NCBI GenBank assembly: GCA_030386875.1
Contig: CM059559.1
Location: 5,267,177-5,331,176, forward strand
Origin: Morinoia aosen
Taxonomy: Eukaryota; Arthropoda; Malacostraca; Amphipoda; Talitridae
DNA length: 64,000 bases
Direction of reading: 5' to 3'
Shown here: one piece after another, positions 1-10,862 of the stretch
How the letters are laid out: each line of letters opens with the position of its first letter
How positions within the stretch are numbered: the stretch's first letter is position 1
The notes under the pieces: generated by a model
What the model was told of the DNA's origin: nothing
What the model saw: only the letters and a program-made list of their open reading frames with translations
Database searches by the model: none
Made by a program: the position numbers and the translations under genes

Positions 1-504
1 CGAACGGTTACCACAGACATAGTTCGGGAATTGAAAATGAAATAAAATATATTCTATTAAAATAACCCTTGAAATTTAGTCACAGAAAATAACTAGAACA
101 TATTTGCGGGCTGCTATTACCGGCTGGCTGCAAAGTAGCACTGCGCTGCATACATATAATGAATTAACAATGGCGGTACTCGACTCTGAATTGTCTAAAA
201 TTCTTTCTTTCCCGCGCACTTTCAAAAAATCTTATGGTTTTGTGTTTTAAAAACTGTTTTGTTAGAATCAAGTTTATACACGTCATCCTGTCTTACTCAC
301 AGAGTTTTCAAGTGCAAGAACACAATGATTGTTAATTAAGCTAATACAATAACAAAATGATGGTTAACATAGTCCTGCTGGCACCCATTTCAGACACTCG
401 GTGATGAGAGAAATTAAGGCCATCTCTCTTCCTTTTCCCAACGGCAGAAGTGCCAGCCTCAGCGGGGTTCAAAGCCTTCAAATCCTCCACACGAAGGGTT
501 ACAA
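1..504. other. Non-coding left edge
   Basis: AT-rich sequence with no exon, RNA gene or clear repeat that I can recognise. It is probably intron of the + strand gene whose last exon lies at 1093-1278, because that exon begins at a splice acceptor and no earlier exon is visible. Confidence 0.5.
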
Positions 505-788
505 GCCGTTCACACTAGGGGACATTTTGGCCGTGAAGCGCGACACGTGTATACGAGGCTCACTACTGAGGCTCATATTCGTGTGTGTGTGTATGTGCGT
601 GTGTGTGTGTATATACGGAGTTCCATTTTTGTCACGGTAATTGCGAGGCTCTTGAGCGTCGCGCCTCACGAATTCGATCAGAGCGAAAAGGGATCTTCGT
701 ATATTCACTCACAAATATGAGCCTCAGTGGTGAGCCTCGTATACACGTGTCGCGCTTCAAGGCCAAAATGTCCCCTAGTGTAAACGGC
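505..788. mobile_element. Foldback MITE with long terminal inverted repeats
   Basis: The left arm (about 505-583) and right arm (about 712-788) are inverted copies of each other over roughly 75 bp. The outer end of the right arm, read inward, is GGCCGTTTACACTAGGGGAC; the left arm has GCCGTTCACACTAGGGGAC. The roughly 130-bp centre carries a (GT)n run at about 580-612. It has no coding capacity, so it is a non-autonomous DNA element; I could not fix the target duplication and so do not assign a superfamily. Small ORFs on both strands are products of the inverted arms. Confidence 0.75.
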
Positions 789-929
789 CCATCAGCAATC
801 TTCACCACTAGGCAACGGAGGCCTGAAAAACCTCAATGAAAAGATTTTAAATAACTCCCCATTATTAAGAAAAATTTCCCATTTGATTTCTTTCACTTAG
901 ACCGCTAAAAAAATAAAAAATAACATATT

Positions 930-1078
930 TATGCGCAATTTTGTATTTTAACGGTGATTATGCAGCTCCATAAGTGGAGAGTGCATCAACCTTCATTTCT
1001 TTCTCAAACATATATCGCTCCATTTTCTCTAAACCATCTCACTTCTAGTACACATTATTCACCATCAAACTTCTTTTC
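930..1078 (+). repeat. Direct repeat, copy 1 (intronic, before the terminal exon)
   Basis: About 150 bp just upstream of the exon at 1093 are about 75 percent similar by eye to 1958-2098. Shared landmarks include a TTTAACGGT motif, ATGCAGCT, the stretch TTCATTTCTTTC and a CCATCTCA motif. Copy 1 ends near the splice acceptor and may supply its branch and pyrimidine region. Confidence 0.65.
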
Positions 1079-1092
1079 CATGTAAATTACAG

Positions 1093-1278
1093 GAGAAGTT
1101 GACGAACACATTCAGGGAGGCGAGCACGAAACTGAAGGAGCGTTTCAGCCACATCATGGCCAAGGCGGAGGAGGAGGCGCTGGAGGCTGCCAAGGCCAAG
1201 GAGTTGGAGTCCAACTCTGAGGCCGCCTCCCCCGTCCAGCAGGACGACAAATCTAATTATGAACAAGATGTTCATTGA
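1093..1278 (+). CDS. Terminal coding exon of an unrecognised gene
   Basis: A splice acceptor (TTACAG, ending at 1092) is followed by an open frame of 61 codons closed by TGA at 1276-1278. The peptide starts EKLTNTFREASTKLKERFSH, continues with an acidic, alanine-rich helix (AKAEEEALEAAKAKELE), and ends DKSNYEQDVH. It looks like the amphipathic or coiled-coil C-terminal tail of a larger protein. GC content is far above that of the flanks, and the other two frames either stop early or give a glycine-rich low-complexity peptide. The incoming phase is unknown because the preceding exon is outside the window. I do not recognise the family. Confidence 0.7.
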   Translation, partial: EKLTNTFREASTKLKERFSHIMAKAEEEALEAAKAKELESNSEAASPVQQDDKSNYEQDVH

Positions 1279-4200
1279 TGAGAACCTGCTCCTGGCTGCC
1301 GTTAGAGTGGAGGTTTAAGTGATACTGTGTTATATTTCTAGTCAACATAAGACCGAATTTTTAAGCAAGTGTCGTCGCTGCAGTGGTAAATCTCGAGGCG
1401 TAAGTTCTTTTAATAAGTGGTCTTCGCTACACTACGTGCTACAGTGCAAAGCCACCGATAAAAATCACGCTACTGATTTCCTCGCTACGAAGAGGGTAAT
1501 TGTTTGGGAACCCGTAGTCTGAACGTAGAGAAATTAGTGTGACGATCGGGTACTGTGAAGAATGGGTAGTGTATTCTGCCCTTTATACCGTGAGTGCTTG
1601 TGCGGCAGCAAACTGTGTGGTAATTATGAGGCTCTTAATAGCTTAATGAAGTACTACTGTTTTAAATTCAGTGGCTATTAGTTAAAAGAACCAAAATCTA
1701 GAAAGAAACTAAGTTATACGTGTATATTTTTCAAAAATATATATTAAGTGTAATGTCATGAGATGTTATTGAAATTCTAAGGTAATCGATAGTGTATGGT
1801 ATTTTTAAATATTTATTACTTAATGTTATCAAATTTGAACTACCTACAGTTTTAACAGTCTAGGGCTGGTGAATAATTTCTTTAATTATTAAAATTTAAA
1901 CGATGATTCTAACGGATTAAACGGAAATGTAAGTTTTACTTATGTAAAAAAAAATGAGTGTAAATTTTGCGATTTAACGGTAAATATGCAGCTGCAGAAA
2001 AGGAGACGCATTTATCTTCATTTCTTTCACAAACATTTATCGCTTCGTTTTCTTTAAGCCATCTCATTTCTTGTATATATTGTCCACCATCATAACTTAT
2101 CAAATGCAGGCTTTCTGGACCTTTTTTCTTCTTTTACTTCACTGACTTTAGCCCTTAAACTCTCCTTAGATGATATCGGTGTGCGAGTTTCTACAATCAA
2201 CGACAAGTACGCGTGAGGCGCTAGCGGTGTCGAACCGAATCACATTTACTCTAATATCGTTCACGCATTATGTACTGTCGAAGTAAATGGTTAGTACCAG
2301 CGCTTAATATCGTATTAAAACTTACTCAAATACCCTCAAATTTTATTGAGAGTTATGTCTTAAGCCTTTAACGTTAAAACGATGATTTTTTAGTCTGTTC
2401 GTGCCGAGTCCAAACACCACTGGCCAATTTAGCTGCCCGTTATGTAGAAGTGGTCGGACTCTGTCATAGCTGCTGATTACTAAAAATGAATTATCCCTCC
2501 AGCTGAACAAATGCTCAAGCCGTCCATACATTCTTGATCTTCCTTCTTCTGTCGGTTTCTGGTGTTCATCTGCTTTTTTAGACGTGAATGCCCTCAGACT
2601 CCTTCTAGTTAGAGTAGGTCTGGCTTGAGAGCTGCTGAGGAATATCGTCCGTAGCAAAGTAGGTAATTTATCAGGACCTCACTATAGTTCCGTGTTAATC
2701 AGAACTTAATTGAAAAAAGAAGCAGCGTGTCCGATGTGATGTGGTAAACATTTAAATATTTTTCCCTATTTTCCATCAATTTCATATAGAAAACTAGAGT
2801 TTGGTTGCAGTTTTGAATGACAGCAAAGATATGGGAAATTTGCTGATGGAAGGAATGTCGTCTACCAGATTCTCAGGTTCAGGTAATCTGGAACGCTGTA
2901 GCTTGAAGTGATCTGTATGTCTATATGCTCGGGTGCCTCAGTGATCCCTATTTAGTCCTAAAATAGATTTTTTCTTATCTTTAATATCAAACATGTAAAA
3001 AAACTGGCCAGTAAGATCGCTGAAAATTTGGCTTCACAGTGGGATGTCGTTAAATTCTAGTTAAAAGTAATGCCATCGAATTAATTTTGTCTTTTATTCT
3101 AAGGAATGTGTACATAAGAGTAAAATTTACATAAGTGTGGCCTTACCTAGGATGTCCACCTTGTATTACTTAGAATACTGATTATTTGAAGGTTCATGTA
3201 GAGCTGAAATGAGTGGCCTATCTGGATATATCTCAATGACTATTTGAGTTCGATTGCTACTGAATCTCACGCACAACATGCATGTTGACACCTGAAACCA
3301 ATAATTAGCTTTCATACATATATTTCGTAGAATCATTTATTCAAAATAAATGCTGTACCGTACGGCCAATCTTACCGGCTTTCCTACTACTTAAAACGTA
3401 TTGAATTCGTAGTCATATTATATCTTCATACAAGTCCTCCATTGAGCAAAGCTACATACGACGCTTTCATAACTACTCGAATGGACCCATACAGTTCACT
3501 AGTTGTAAGGTAGCTGCTCAAGAATTGATTGTTCTGTAAGATACCGCAAGGTAATCCCTTGCGCACTTTTAATTCTCTCACAGAGGTTGTGTGAATATAG
3601 TCTTAAGTTCTAGAGCGTTAGATATGTCATGAATTTATCTAGTCCTAACTTGAACAGTCATAATTTTTTAATTTTCTCTTGATATTTAACTGTTAGAGTT
3701 TATGGAATTTTGTCATGATCGTCATTTACCCTTGAGAGCGCTGTGTTTCTGTAGGGGATGAGATGGAAGGTTCGTATCCGAGTTTTGGATTGAAGGTTGT
3801 GCTATGAAAGAAATGGAGAGAAAAGAACATAGCTTTCTGTGTACAGAGTTTATGGTGATATTCATCAACTGGTAATCGCTGTTTAGCGTGTGCTCCGCCG
3901 GAGTTGTAAGCGATTAATTTTTATTCCTCGACCTCTGACGCTGGTAAATTTATGCGTTGGTTCGCTACACGATGTCGTCCTGCCGTTGATGCACCCGTTT
4001 TCACAGGCTCCAATTTTTCACTTATGGGCACATGCGCACATGGTCTTGTAGACTTTTGCACTGAGTCTCTACTAGTAGACACTAAAGCTTGTACATTGAT
4101 GGCGAAAGACGGTCGTCGAAATGCACAAAATCATTAGAGTTTCTTACTACCTTAGTAGCCATGCAGTGGGGCTTAATTCACGCGATGTGAGATATTTATT

Positions 4201-5052
4201 AACGTGAAAAGTGAAGTGTCGCTGGAAATTACATGAATTGCTGGAGTGCATTTTTATGAAATATTGATTGAAACTAGACTGCAGCTCATTTTCTATCACT
4301 GTGGCACTGCAGGATAGAAAAATAAACGTGCGAGATATTGGCTCCAATTCAGAAGTTTTAGCTTTGCAAACTATGCTGATGTTTAACTTAAATAATGATT
4401 TAGACAGTGGCATGGTTGTTACCGAGAGACGAGTGTGTTTCATGAACTAGTGCTCAATTGAACATGGTTAACTGAACTAGAATGGAAAAATTCTGCGTTA
4501 ATTTCGAGCTAAGCGGCAAACTTATGTCAAGACGTTTCAACTTAATCGGAGTGCTGTTGATAGACGTAACAATTTACTTCTACAGGCTATTTTATTAAGA
4601 GACTTCAACTTCCTGATACTAATTTTAAGGGGATTTTTACTCCCCGATGGCCAATTTACAATTTTTCAGGTTAAGGAGATCTTTAGAGTTGGCTTCTTGT
4701 ATTTCCGTGTGTATGTTATGCTCTTTACGCCTGTGTTTGATTGTTGTGGGTGTAATTCTAATTTTGACGCGGTGAAATTCATCGGTTTAAATATTAATAG
4801 CATGACTTCATGGAACTGTGGCTTCTGATTCGCAGGATTGAATGTTTATTGTACTTCATGAACAAGGTCGTTGACGAAGTTTTGTAGTAAGCTTCATGTA
4901 ACTGGTGCTTGGGTCTGAAAGCGAGTTTTATTAAGCAACATACTTGAAAGATCATTAAAAGTTAATATTGTTTACAAACTATTAATAGTACCTAATTATG
5001 CATGGCATCAAATCGGTAACTAATCAATTTCATTTCTGCTCTATCTTCTGAT
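1279..5052. other. 3' flank and intergenic DNA
   Basis: The first several hundred bases are probably the 3' UTR of the + strand gene; an ATTAAA-like motif near 1885 is a possible polyadenylation signal, with no other support. Apart from direct-repeat copy 2 at 1958-2098 I see nothing assignable. The open frames here (for example 2343-2657 on the - strand) lack splice context, recognisable domains or exon-like base composition. Confidence 0.5.
1958..2098 (+). repeat. Direct repeat, copy 2
   Basis: Diverged duplicate of 930-1078, lying downstream of the terminal exon. No counterpart of the exon follows this copy. Either a local duplication or two copies of an old interspersed repeat would explain it. 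Confidence 0.6.
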
Positions 5053-5404
5053 TCCCCTCAGCAGGATACAATAATTGTACGATTGGGAATTTTTACTCCG
5101 AAGAGAAATATGTGAGGTCCCGAGCTAAAAATTAGGTAAGCCATTCTAATGTTGAAATAGAATAGGTTTTTAGTTTTGTTACGAACCACCATTTTTCGGT
5201 TCACTGTTGTCTTGTTTGTCAGCATCTACTACTTTCTTCTTCAACTTTTATCTTGTCTCATAAACTTCTTTCACAACTTACTGTTTCAGTGCGCTTTGTG
5301 CATGGATTCAGTGTTGCCTTATGAACATACTAACGGTGCTTTTCTTCTTCCTCTCTTTGGAACTCCTTTGTTACGGTTAAGGAAGCTCAAACTAACATCT
5401 AATT
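5053..5404 (+). mobile_element. TAATC-tailed retroposon, older full-length copy
   Basis: Member of the family best seen at 44683-45042, here in + orientation: it starts CCCCTCAG and ends with the GCTCAAACTAAC tail region. The flanks ATCTTCTGATT (left) and ATATCCTGATT (right) look like an 11-bp target duplication with two mismatches. About 20 percent diverged from the young copies by eye. The 105-aa ORF within it is spurious. Confidence 0.75.
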
Positions 5405-6185
5405 CATATCCTGATTTTTTTGTTGTTAGCTTAAGCCTACCGGGTGACTTTAGCGTTTATAAATGTCAAATTTTTGGCATCATTTTCGTATGAAAGTATT
5501 ATCCAATTAATTGTAAGTTCAGCATATTAGTACGAGCTATAATGCCAAACTATGATTCTGTGGCCTCAACGCTCTGAAGTGTCCGAACTCGTTTCTGCGA
5601 TGTCTGGGAATTTTGTCTTGGATGTTCGTGTTAAAGCTCTAGGGTCAAATTTTTTAATTGCGTACGTCATCGTATACGACAGCAAGTCAACTTTGCCGCG
5701 CTCGGTGCCGCAGACAAGTTCACTTAAGAGAACTTACGCTGCCATATGTCCCGCGTAAAGTTAACGTGATGTAACGTACGACGACGAAAAAGTTGGAAAA
5801 TTTGACTTTTGGTCGAAGCTTAAAATAGTCAATGACTCTAATAAGGCTAACATAATTAAAACGTTTTAGGAGGAGACGGAGAGGGACAAATATACTTTTT
5901 CTGCCATTTCTGCTAAACTTCTTGGGAATAAAAAGTTTCAATGAAATTTTCTGGTTTCCGAAGGAGCTACAGAGCAGAGCTAAACGATTGTTTTTCTACA
6001 AATCATGATTAATTACGTAAGAAAGATAGTCTCCACTTACTGATTTAACTGAGTATTTTTATTTTTTGTTTACGCACTTGAAAAACAAGGAAAGAAAACT
6101 TTCGAAATTACTTCTGGTCTAACTATATTAATTTTATTGTATTTTTAGTTTCTTGCCCCAACATGTTAAAATCTAAATTTTAATT

Positions 6186-6605
6186 GTTAGTACTCAAAAA
6201 CAACTATGGGTACTCAATTAATTATGACTTGGGAACTAGAGTATAACTGTGGGAACTTAATTTTAATTGTGGGTTTTCAATCAATTATTTAATTATAACT
6301 TTGGGGTAATTATAACTGTGACAATTCAATAAATTTTAATCGTGGGCACTCAATTATAACTTTGGGTACATAGTTATAACTGTGGATTTTCAGTTATAAC
6401 TGTATGTACTCAATCAATTATTACTGTCGGTAATCAATTATTACTGTGGTACCAATCAATTATATCGGTGGGCACTCAATCAATTATTACTGTGGGTACA
6501 CGAATAAATTATTACTGTGGGTACACGAATCAATTATTACTGTGGGTACACGAATCAATTATTACTGTGGGTACCCAATCAATTATTACTGTCGGTACTC
6601 AACCA
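6186..6605 (+). repeat. Degenerate AT-rich minisatellite
   Basis: Tandem units of about 21-24 bp built on CAATTATTACTGTGGGTAC. They are ordered and similar at 6470-6600 and increasingly diverged toward the left. Confidence 0.85.
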
Positions 6606-8120
6606 ATCAACACTCGTTTCAGCGGCACCGGCACGGCAGCCCTCAAATGACAGTTTTATACAGACCTGGACAAGTTCATCTTATAATTATATGTATGTAT
6701 AATGGTAGTCTTATTTGTTAAGAGATGGCGATTATTATTATTTTCTCGTGATTAGAGTTCCCTCGTAGATTTAGTTTTCGTATGTTTGCTGAAATTAAAA
6801 TTCAGAAATTAATCCTCGTATTCAGTGCGGTCCTTTGCGTCTTGTACTGCAGACGTGCCGGCGCGTCGGGTGAGTTTTGCCTCTCAGACCACACAAAATG
6901 TGTTCCCAAGAGGGGAAAAAGTAAGTTACTCTTTATTGTGGATTAGGGAGATCGGGGAATTTTTGCACACGACTGTTCCCACACTCGATTTCTTGCGCAT
7001 AGAAACAGCAGAGTGGAAAGAAAATTATGAAACAAAATAAACGTTCAAGAAAATAAGAAAAGATGATAGGAAACGGAAGCAGCTGTGAACCGAAAAATAA
7101 CTAGCAAAATGAAAAAAAGTACAGTTTCAACAAAAGGAATCACTACCTAACACTCAACTCCGGGCCTCGCGTATTCCTCGTCGGGGCCGGAATTTTGACA
7201 GAATTTTTAGCCGTTACCGGAACTATGTAGGTGCCGGAATATAAACCGAAAAATAATTCGATTTCTATACAATTTTCCCAATGATGCAAAATATTTCAAT
7301 AAGATATTATTAAATTAAGTTACATTTGAGTAGTGTAAGCCAAGCAGAAAATGCTGGACCCTCGAATGTTACTCTGAACCTCAATTTACTTCGTTAGCAA
7401 TTTGTGTATTATGAAAGGCGAACGCTGTCAGATATTTATGACGCCGTAAGTACATTACATTAGCTACGGAACATTCGAAAACAGGCGATAAACCGTTCGA
7501 AATAAACAAACAACCACTCGAAACTGGGCGACAAATCATTCGGAACATACAAATCATTCTTACCAGAGCGACAAACCATTCGAAACCAACAAAAAATCAT
7601 TCAAAAAACAGCAAAAAAACATTCGAAACAAGGAACTATTCATTCGACAAAGGGCAAAAATCAAGCAAAACAAACATTATTTGAAAAAGGGCAAAAACGG
7701 GCATATGTGTGGACACTGGATTTACTGCTGAATGCTCTCTACGCGCATCAAGGTTAATTGCATTCAGTGCAGGGAATGCATTGGCAATTATCTGCCTCGA
7801 CGGTTCGACGCATTCGTTCCAAATCAAAGTTGATGGAATTTTTTTCCTCTGAAAATTAAAGTTTGAAATTTGAATCATAAAATTGTTATCGGCTACCTAC
7901 TGACATCGGAATTGATATCTAAAAGTTATTGAAATAATCAGAACTTTTAAGGATAACATCAACCCCGAATATTGAAATGCTTCAGGTTATTAAGAAAACT
8001 CAAAAGTTTTGAAGATAATTTGTCGACAAAAACTCCTCGGCAAAAAAACAACACAGTGCACGTATCAAAATCTTCAAGTTATATGTTGACAGACTGTGGG
8101 TTTGCTAAGTCTCTCAAAAT
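6606..8120. other. Intergenic DNA with decayed repeats
   Basis: Contains a strongly decayed copy of the retroposon family at about 6890-7200 (the GTTCCCACACT, GCATAGAAACAGCA and TGAACCGAAAAA blocks are still readable). About 7465-7665 is a loose tandem repeat of roughly 20-bp units centred on ACAAACCATTCGAAAC. No gene is recognised. Confidence 0.5.
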
Positions 8121-8328
8121 CAACGCTTATATGACTTCATAAATCTCAGAATCTGGAATCAGTTGATCAGTTATCTACGCTTATATGACTTTATAAATAT
8201 TAGAATCTGGAATCAGTTAATCATTTATCTACGCTTATATGTCTTTATAAATTTTAGAATCACGAATCAGTTAATCAGTTATCTACGCTTATATGACTTT
8301 ATAAATCTTAGAATCTGGAATCGGTTAA
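8121..8328 (+). repeat. 54-bp tandem repeat, about 4 units
   Basis: The motif ACGCTTATATGACTT recurs with a 54-bp period (about 8122, 8176, 8230, 8284), followed each time by a TTAGAATCTGGAATCAG-like block. Confidence 0.9.
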
Positions 8329-9240
8329 AAAATGACACCAAGAAGCTGCAGGTATCGCGTAGAGGACTTCTGTAACATGTGAACACATAAGATGATTGAA
8401 AATTTAAAATGCTTACAGTTGCTACCAGCTGGCACACAGTTTTATCACAGTACGTCAAGAGGCTTCTGGTGTACGCGTACCATGGCATATTGACCAGGCA
8501 AATTGGTGGTACGAATGGCACTTGGTTTATTTTAGCCATCAGTACGCACTGCCTCCCTTGGGGGATTATCATCAAAAGATTTTCAATAATAACGCGTAAA
8601 GTTCATGTAGATACAAATGTTCACACTTAATTACACAAGTGTATAAACTTATATTAAACATTTAGCAATTATCATACCGATAATACATCAATGACACATA
8701 ATAGCTTCATACTGATAGTGTTGATACATCATGCCTGTGCCAAAAAAAGAAATTAAGTTGCTTGGCATGTTGCCTACGATAATATAAATATGTATATACG
8801 GGCAACTAATATCAATATCTCTAGACCACTACCAATGGTAACGAGTTGCAAACGACCTAATCCTAAATAGATTCGATAAATAAGAGTGTACATTAGTTTA
8901 AGCCTGCCTATCAACATCAGAGGGGTTAACAATGAAGACTGGACCGTACACTTTGGAATTAAATGAAGGGAGAATTCATGCGCAAGGTTTGCTCATACTC
9001 CCTATGCAAGGTATGTCCATAATGAAACCGCAAGATTGGAGAAAGTTTACATATGAAATCAATGAAGAAAGCAATAGGTGCTTGAAAAGCAATGAACCGA
9101 AAAAATCATGGTACTTTCTTGTCAAATGCCTGGTGCTCCTATTACCGCTCCACGGAGAAACTCGTAGCCTTACGATAGTCTCTTTCAGTCCACACGACAC
9201 CTGGAGTGCAGCTCAGAATTTCTCCACTTTCTTCGAAGCG

Positions 9241-9530
9241 CGCAAGGTCCTTAGAATTGTCTTTAGGAAGATGATGCAGAATTGCCGCAAGGTCCTTAGA
9301 ATTGCCTTGAGAAAGATGCAGAATTGCCGCAAGGTCCTTAGAACTGCCTTTAGAAAGATGCAGAATTGCCGCAAGGTCCTTAGAATTGCCTATAGACAGA
9401 TGCAGAATTACCGCAAGGTCCTTAGAATTGCCTTTAGAAAGATGCAGAATTGCCGCAAGGTCCTTAGAATTGCCTTCAGAAAGATGCAGAATTGCGGCAA
9501 GGTCCTTAAAATTTCCATTAGAGAGATGCA
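9241..9530 (+). repeat. 42-bp minisatellite with open frames on both strands
   Basis: About seven units of 42 bp containing CGCAAGGTCCTTAGAATTGC. The period is a multiple of three and the unit lacks stops, so ORFs run through on both strands (226 aa at 8932-9612 on +, 129 aa at 9142-9531 on -). The translated unit on + is RKVLRIAFRKMQNC. I see no domain, splice context or exon-like flank and treat the ORFs as by-products of the repeat. Confidence 0.85.
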
Positions 9531-9612
9531 AAGAGAAATTCGAATATGCACATTCTCTGGAAAAGGGATTGGCCTATTAACCATGAATTTTCTAGAACAT
9601 CAGCATGAGTAA

Positions 9613-10481
9613 AAGAAATCACACGCGCACCATCAACAATTGAGAATTTTATTCATAATTAAAATACAGAAACTGTATTTTTCTGCTTATCTACATGAAT
9701 TTTATACCTATTCTATCATAAGATTTTTTCAAATTGTTTAATAGGTATGACGTTGTAAAGGAAATATTTTATTATCACACCTGAATACAGAATATTCTTT
9801 ACCAGTTATTTTTGAAATATAACCTGTGCAAACAAATTTTTTCTAACTGAACTAAAGGAAATTTTAATCATGAAAATGAACGTCTAAAATCTAAATATAT
9901 TTCATTTAACACTTATTATCTACGACATTAGTATACTCGCATTTTGAATTTCAGAACATATCTTTCCATGACAATTTCTTTCTGAACTTAAGCTTTACAG
10001 CTTTACAAAATATGGGTGATAAATTCCTCCAAAAAGCAAGTAATCTCTCAATCATAAATTCGTTTAATAAATAGCATCTGGGATTGATTTGATGCAATGA
10101 TTTATGACAGCAAACACACGTATATAGGCTCATGATAAAAAGTAACTTTAGTAATTCATCAACAAAACTTGCTTCGTTTCCGTTCGTTACTTTGTGCCTA
10201 AAAAATTTCGGTGAAGACCCAACCCCAAAAGTTACCGCATCAGTTGTAACTAAAGCCGCCAAGGCTAAAATTTCTGTTAAACAACTAAATTTATATCTCA
10301 AAAAGTTCTCTATAATTACTAATCAACTCTCTGATCCCTCAGGGTTTTAACCTTCAAGCGCCATGAAGCAAAGAACACGGCCGAATCGTAGTCATTTTGT
10401 ACAGTTGGAAAGTGTGTTCTATGGAGGCTGACAGATTCCTCACAGAATGAAATTGATGTACTGCCTTAGTTCTATTAATTT
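9613..10481. other. Intergenic DNA, nothing recognised
   Basis: AT-rich sequence between the 42-bp minisatellite and the MITE behind the sushi gene. Overlapping ORFs on both strands at 9951-10350 have no recognisable features. Confidence 0.4.
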
Positions 10482-10697
10482 CAACACTTCAAGTGCGATG
10501 TGACCCACCGGTGGTCATTGAGGGATTTTCATAATGCTGCTGACCGACCAGCAGTCACTGACTCAGTTTATATAAATAATTAATGAAAACTAAATAAGGG
10601 CACAATCTATTTAATGTTCGTTATTTTCAAAATTGATTTCTAAAAATAACTCGAATTTGAGTTGGATATTGTAGCCCCGCCGCACTTAACGTGTTAA
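10482..10697 (-). mobile_element. TTAA-flanked MITE, copy 1
   Basis: About 215 bp with TIRs related to TTAACACTTTGACTGC and an internal CCACCGGTGG palindrome. It is inverted relative to copies at 13423-13650 and 20955-21182. TTAA-like end tetranucleotides suggest a piggyBac-type element, but the ends are imperfect. It lies 37 bp downstream of the sushi gene stop codon, so it probably forms part of that gene's 3' UTR. Confidence 0.7.
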
Positions 10698-10734
10698 ATT
10701 TTCGAGTCCTCTAAAACCATTTTTCGTGACCTAC

Positions 10735-10862
10735 TCAGTTGAGGCCGAGGTACTTCCTGTCCTCGTAGCCAAAGGCGTTCTTCCTGCGCCCGCCGCACAG
10801 GTTGAAGAGCGGCGAGTCGGTGCGCGTGCAGCACAGACACAGCAGCATCGCCAACGCCAGGC
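10735..10862 (-). CDS. Sushi gene last coding exon: end of TM helix and cytoplasmic tail
   Basis: The acceptor GTCCGCAG is followed by LALAMLLCLCC, the second half of the transmembrane helix, then the tail TRTDSPLFNLCGGRRKNAF and YEDRKYLGLN, and TGA at 10737-10735. Incoming phase 1 completes a glycine codon with the previous exon. The run of cysteines at the inner membrane face suggests palmitoylation (inference). Confidence 0.85.

Noticed and set aside
8932-9612. 226-aa ORF with RKVLRIAFRKMQNC repeats as a real gene
   Set aside because: Open on both strands because of the 42-bp period; no exon-like flanks or recognisable domain.
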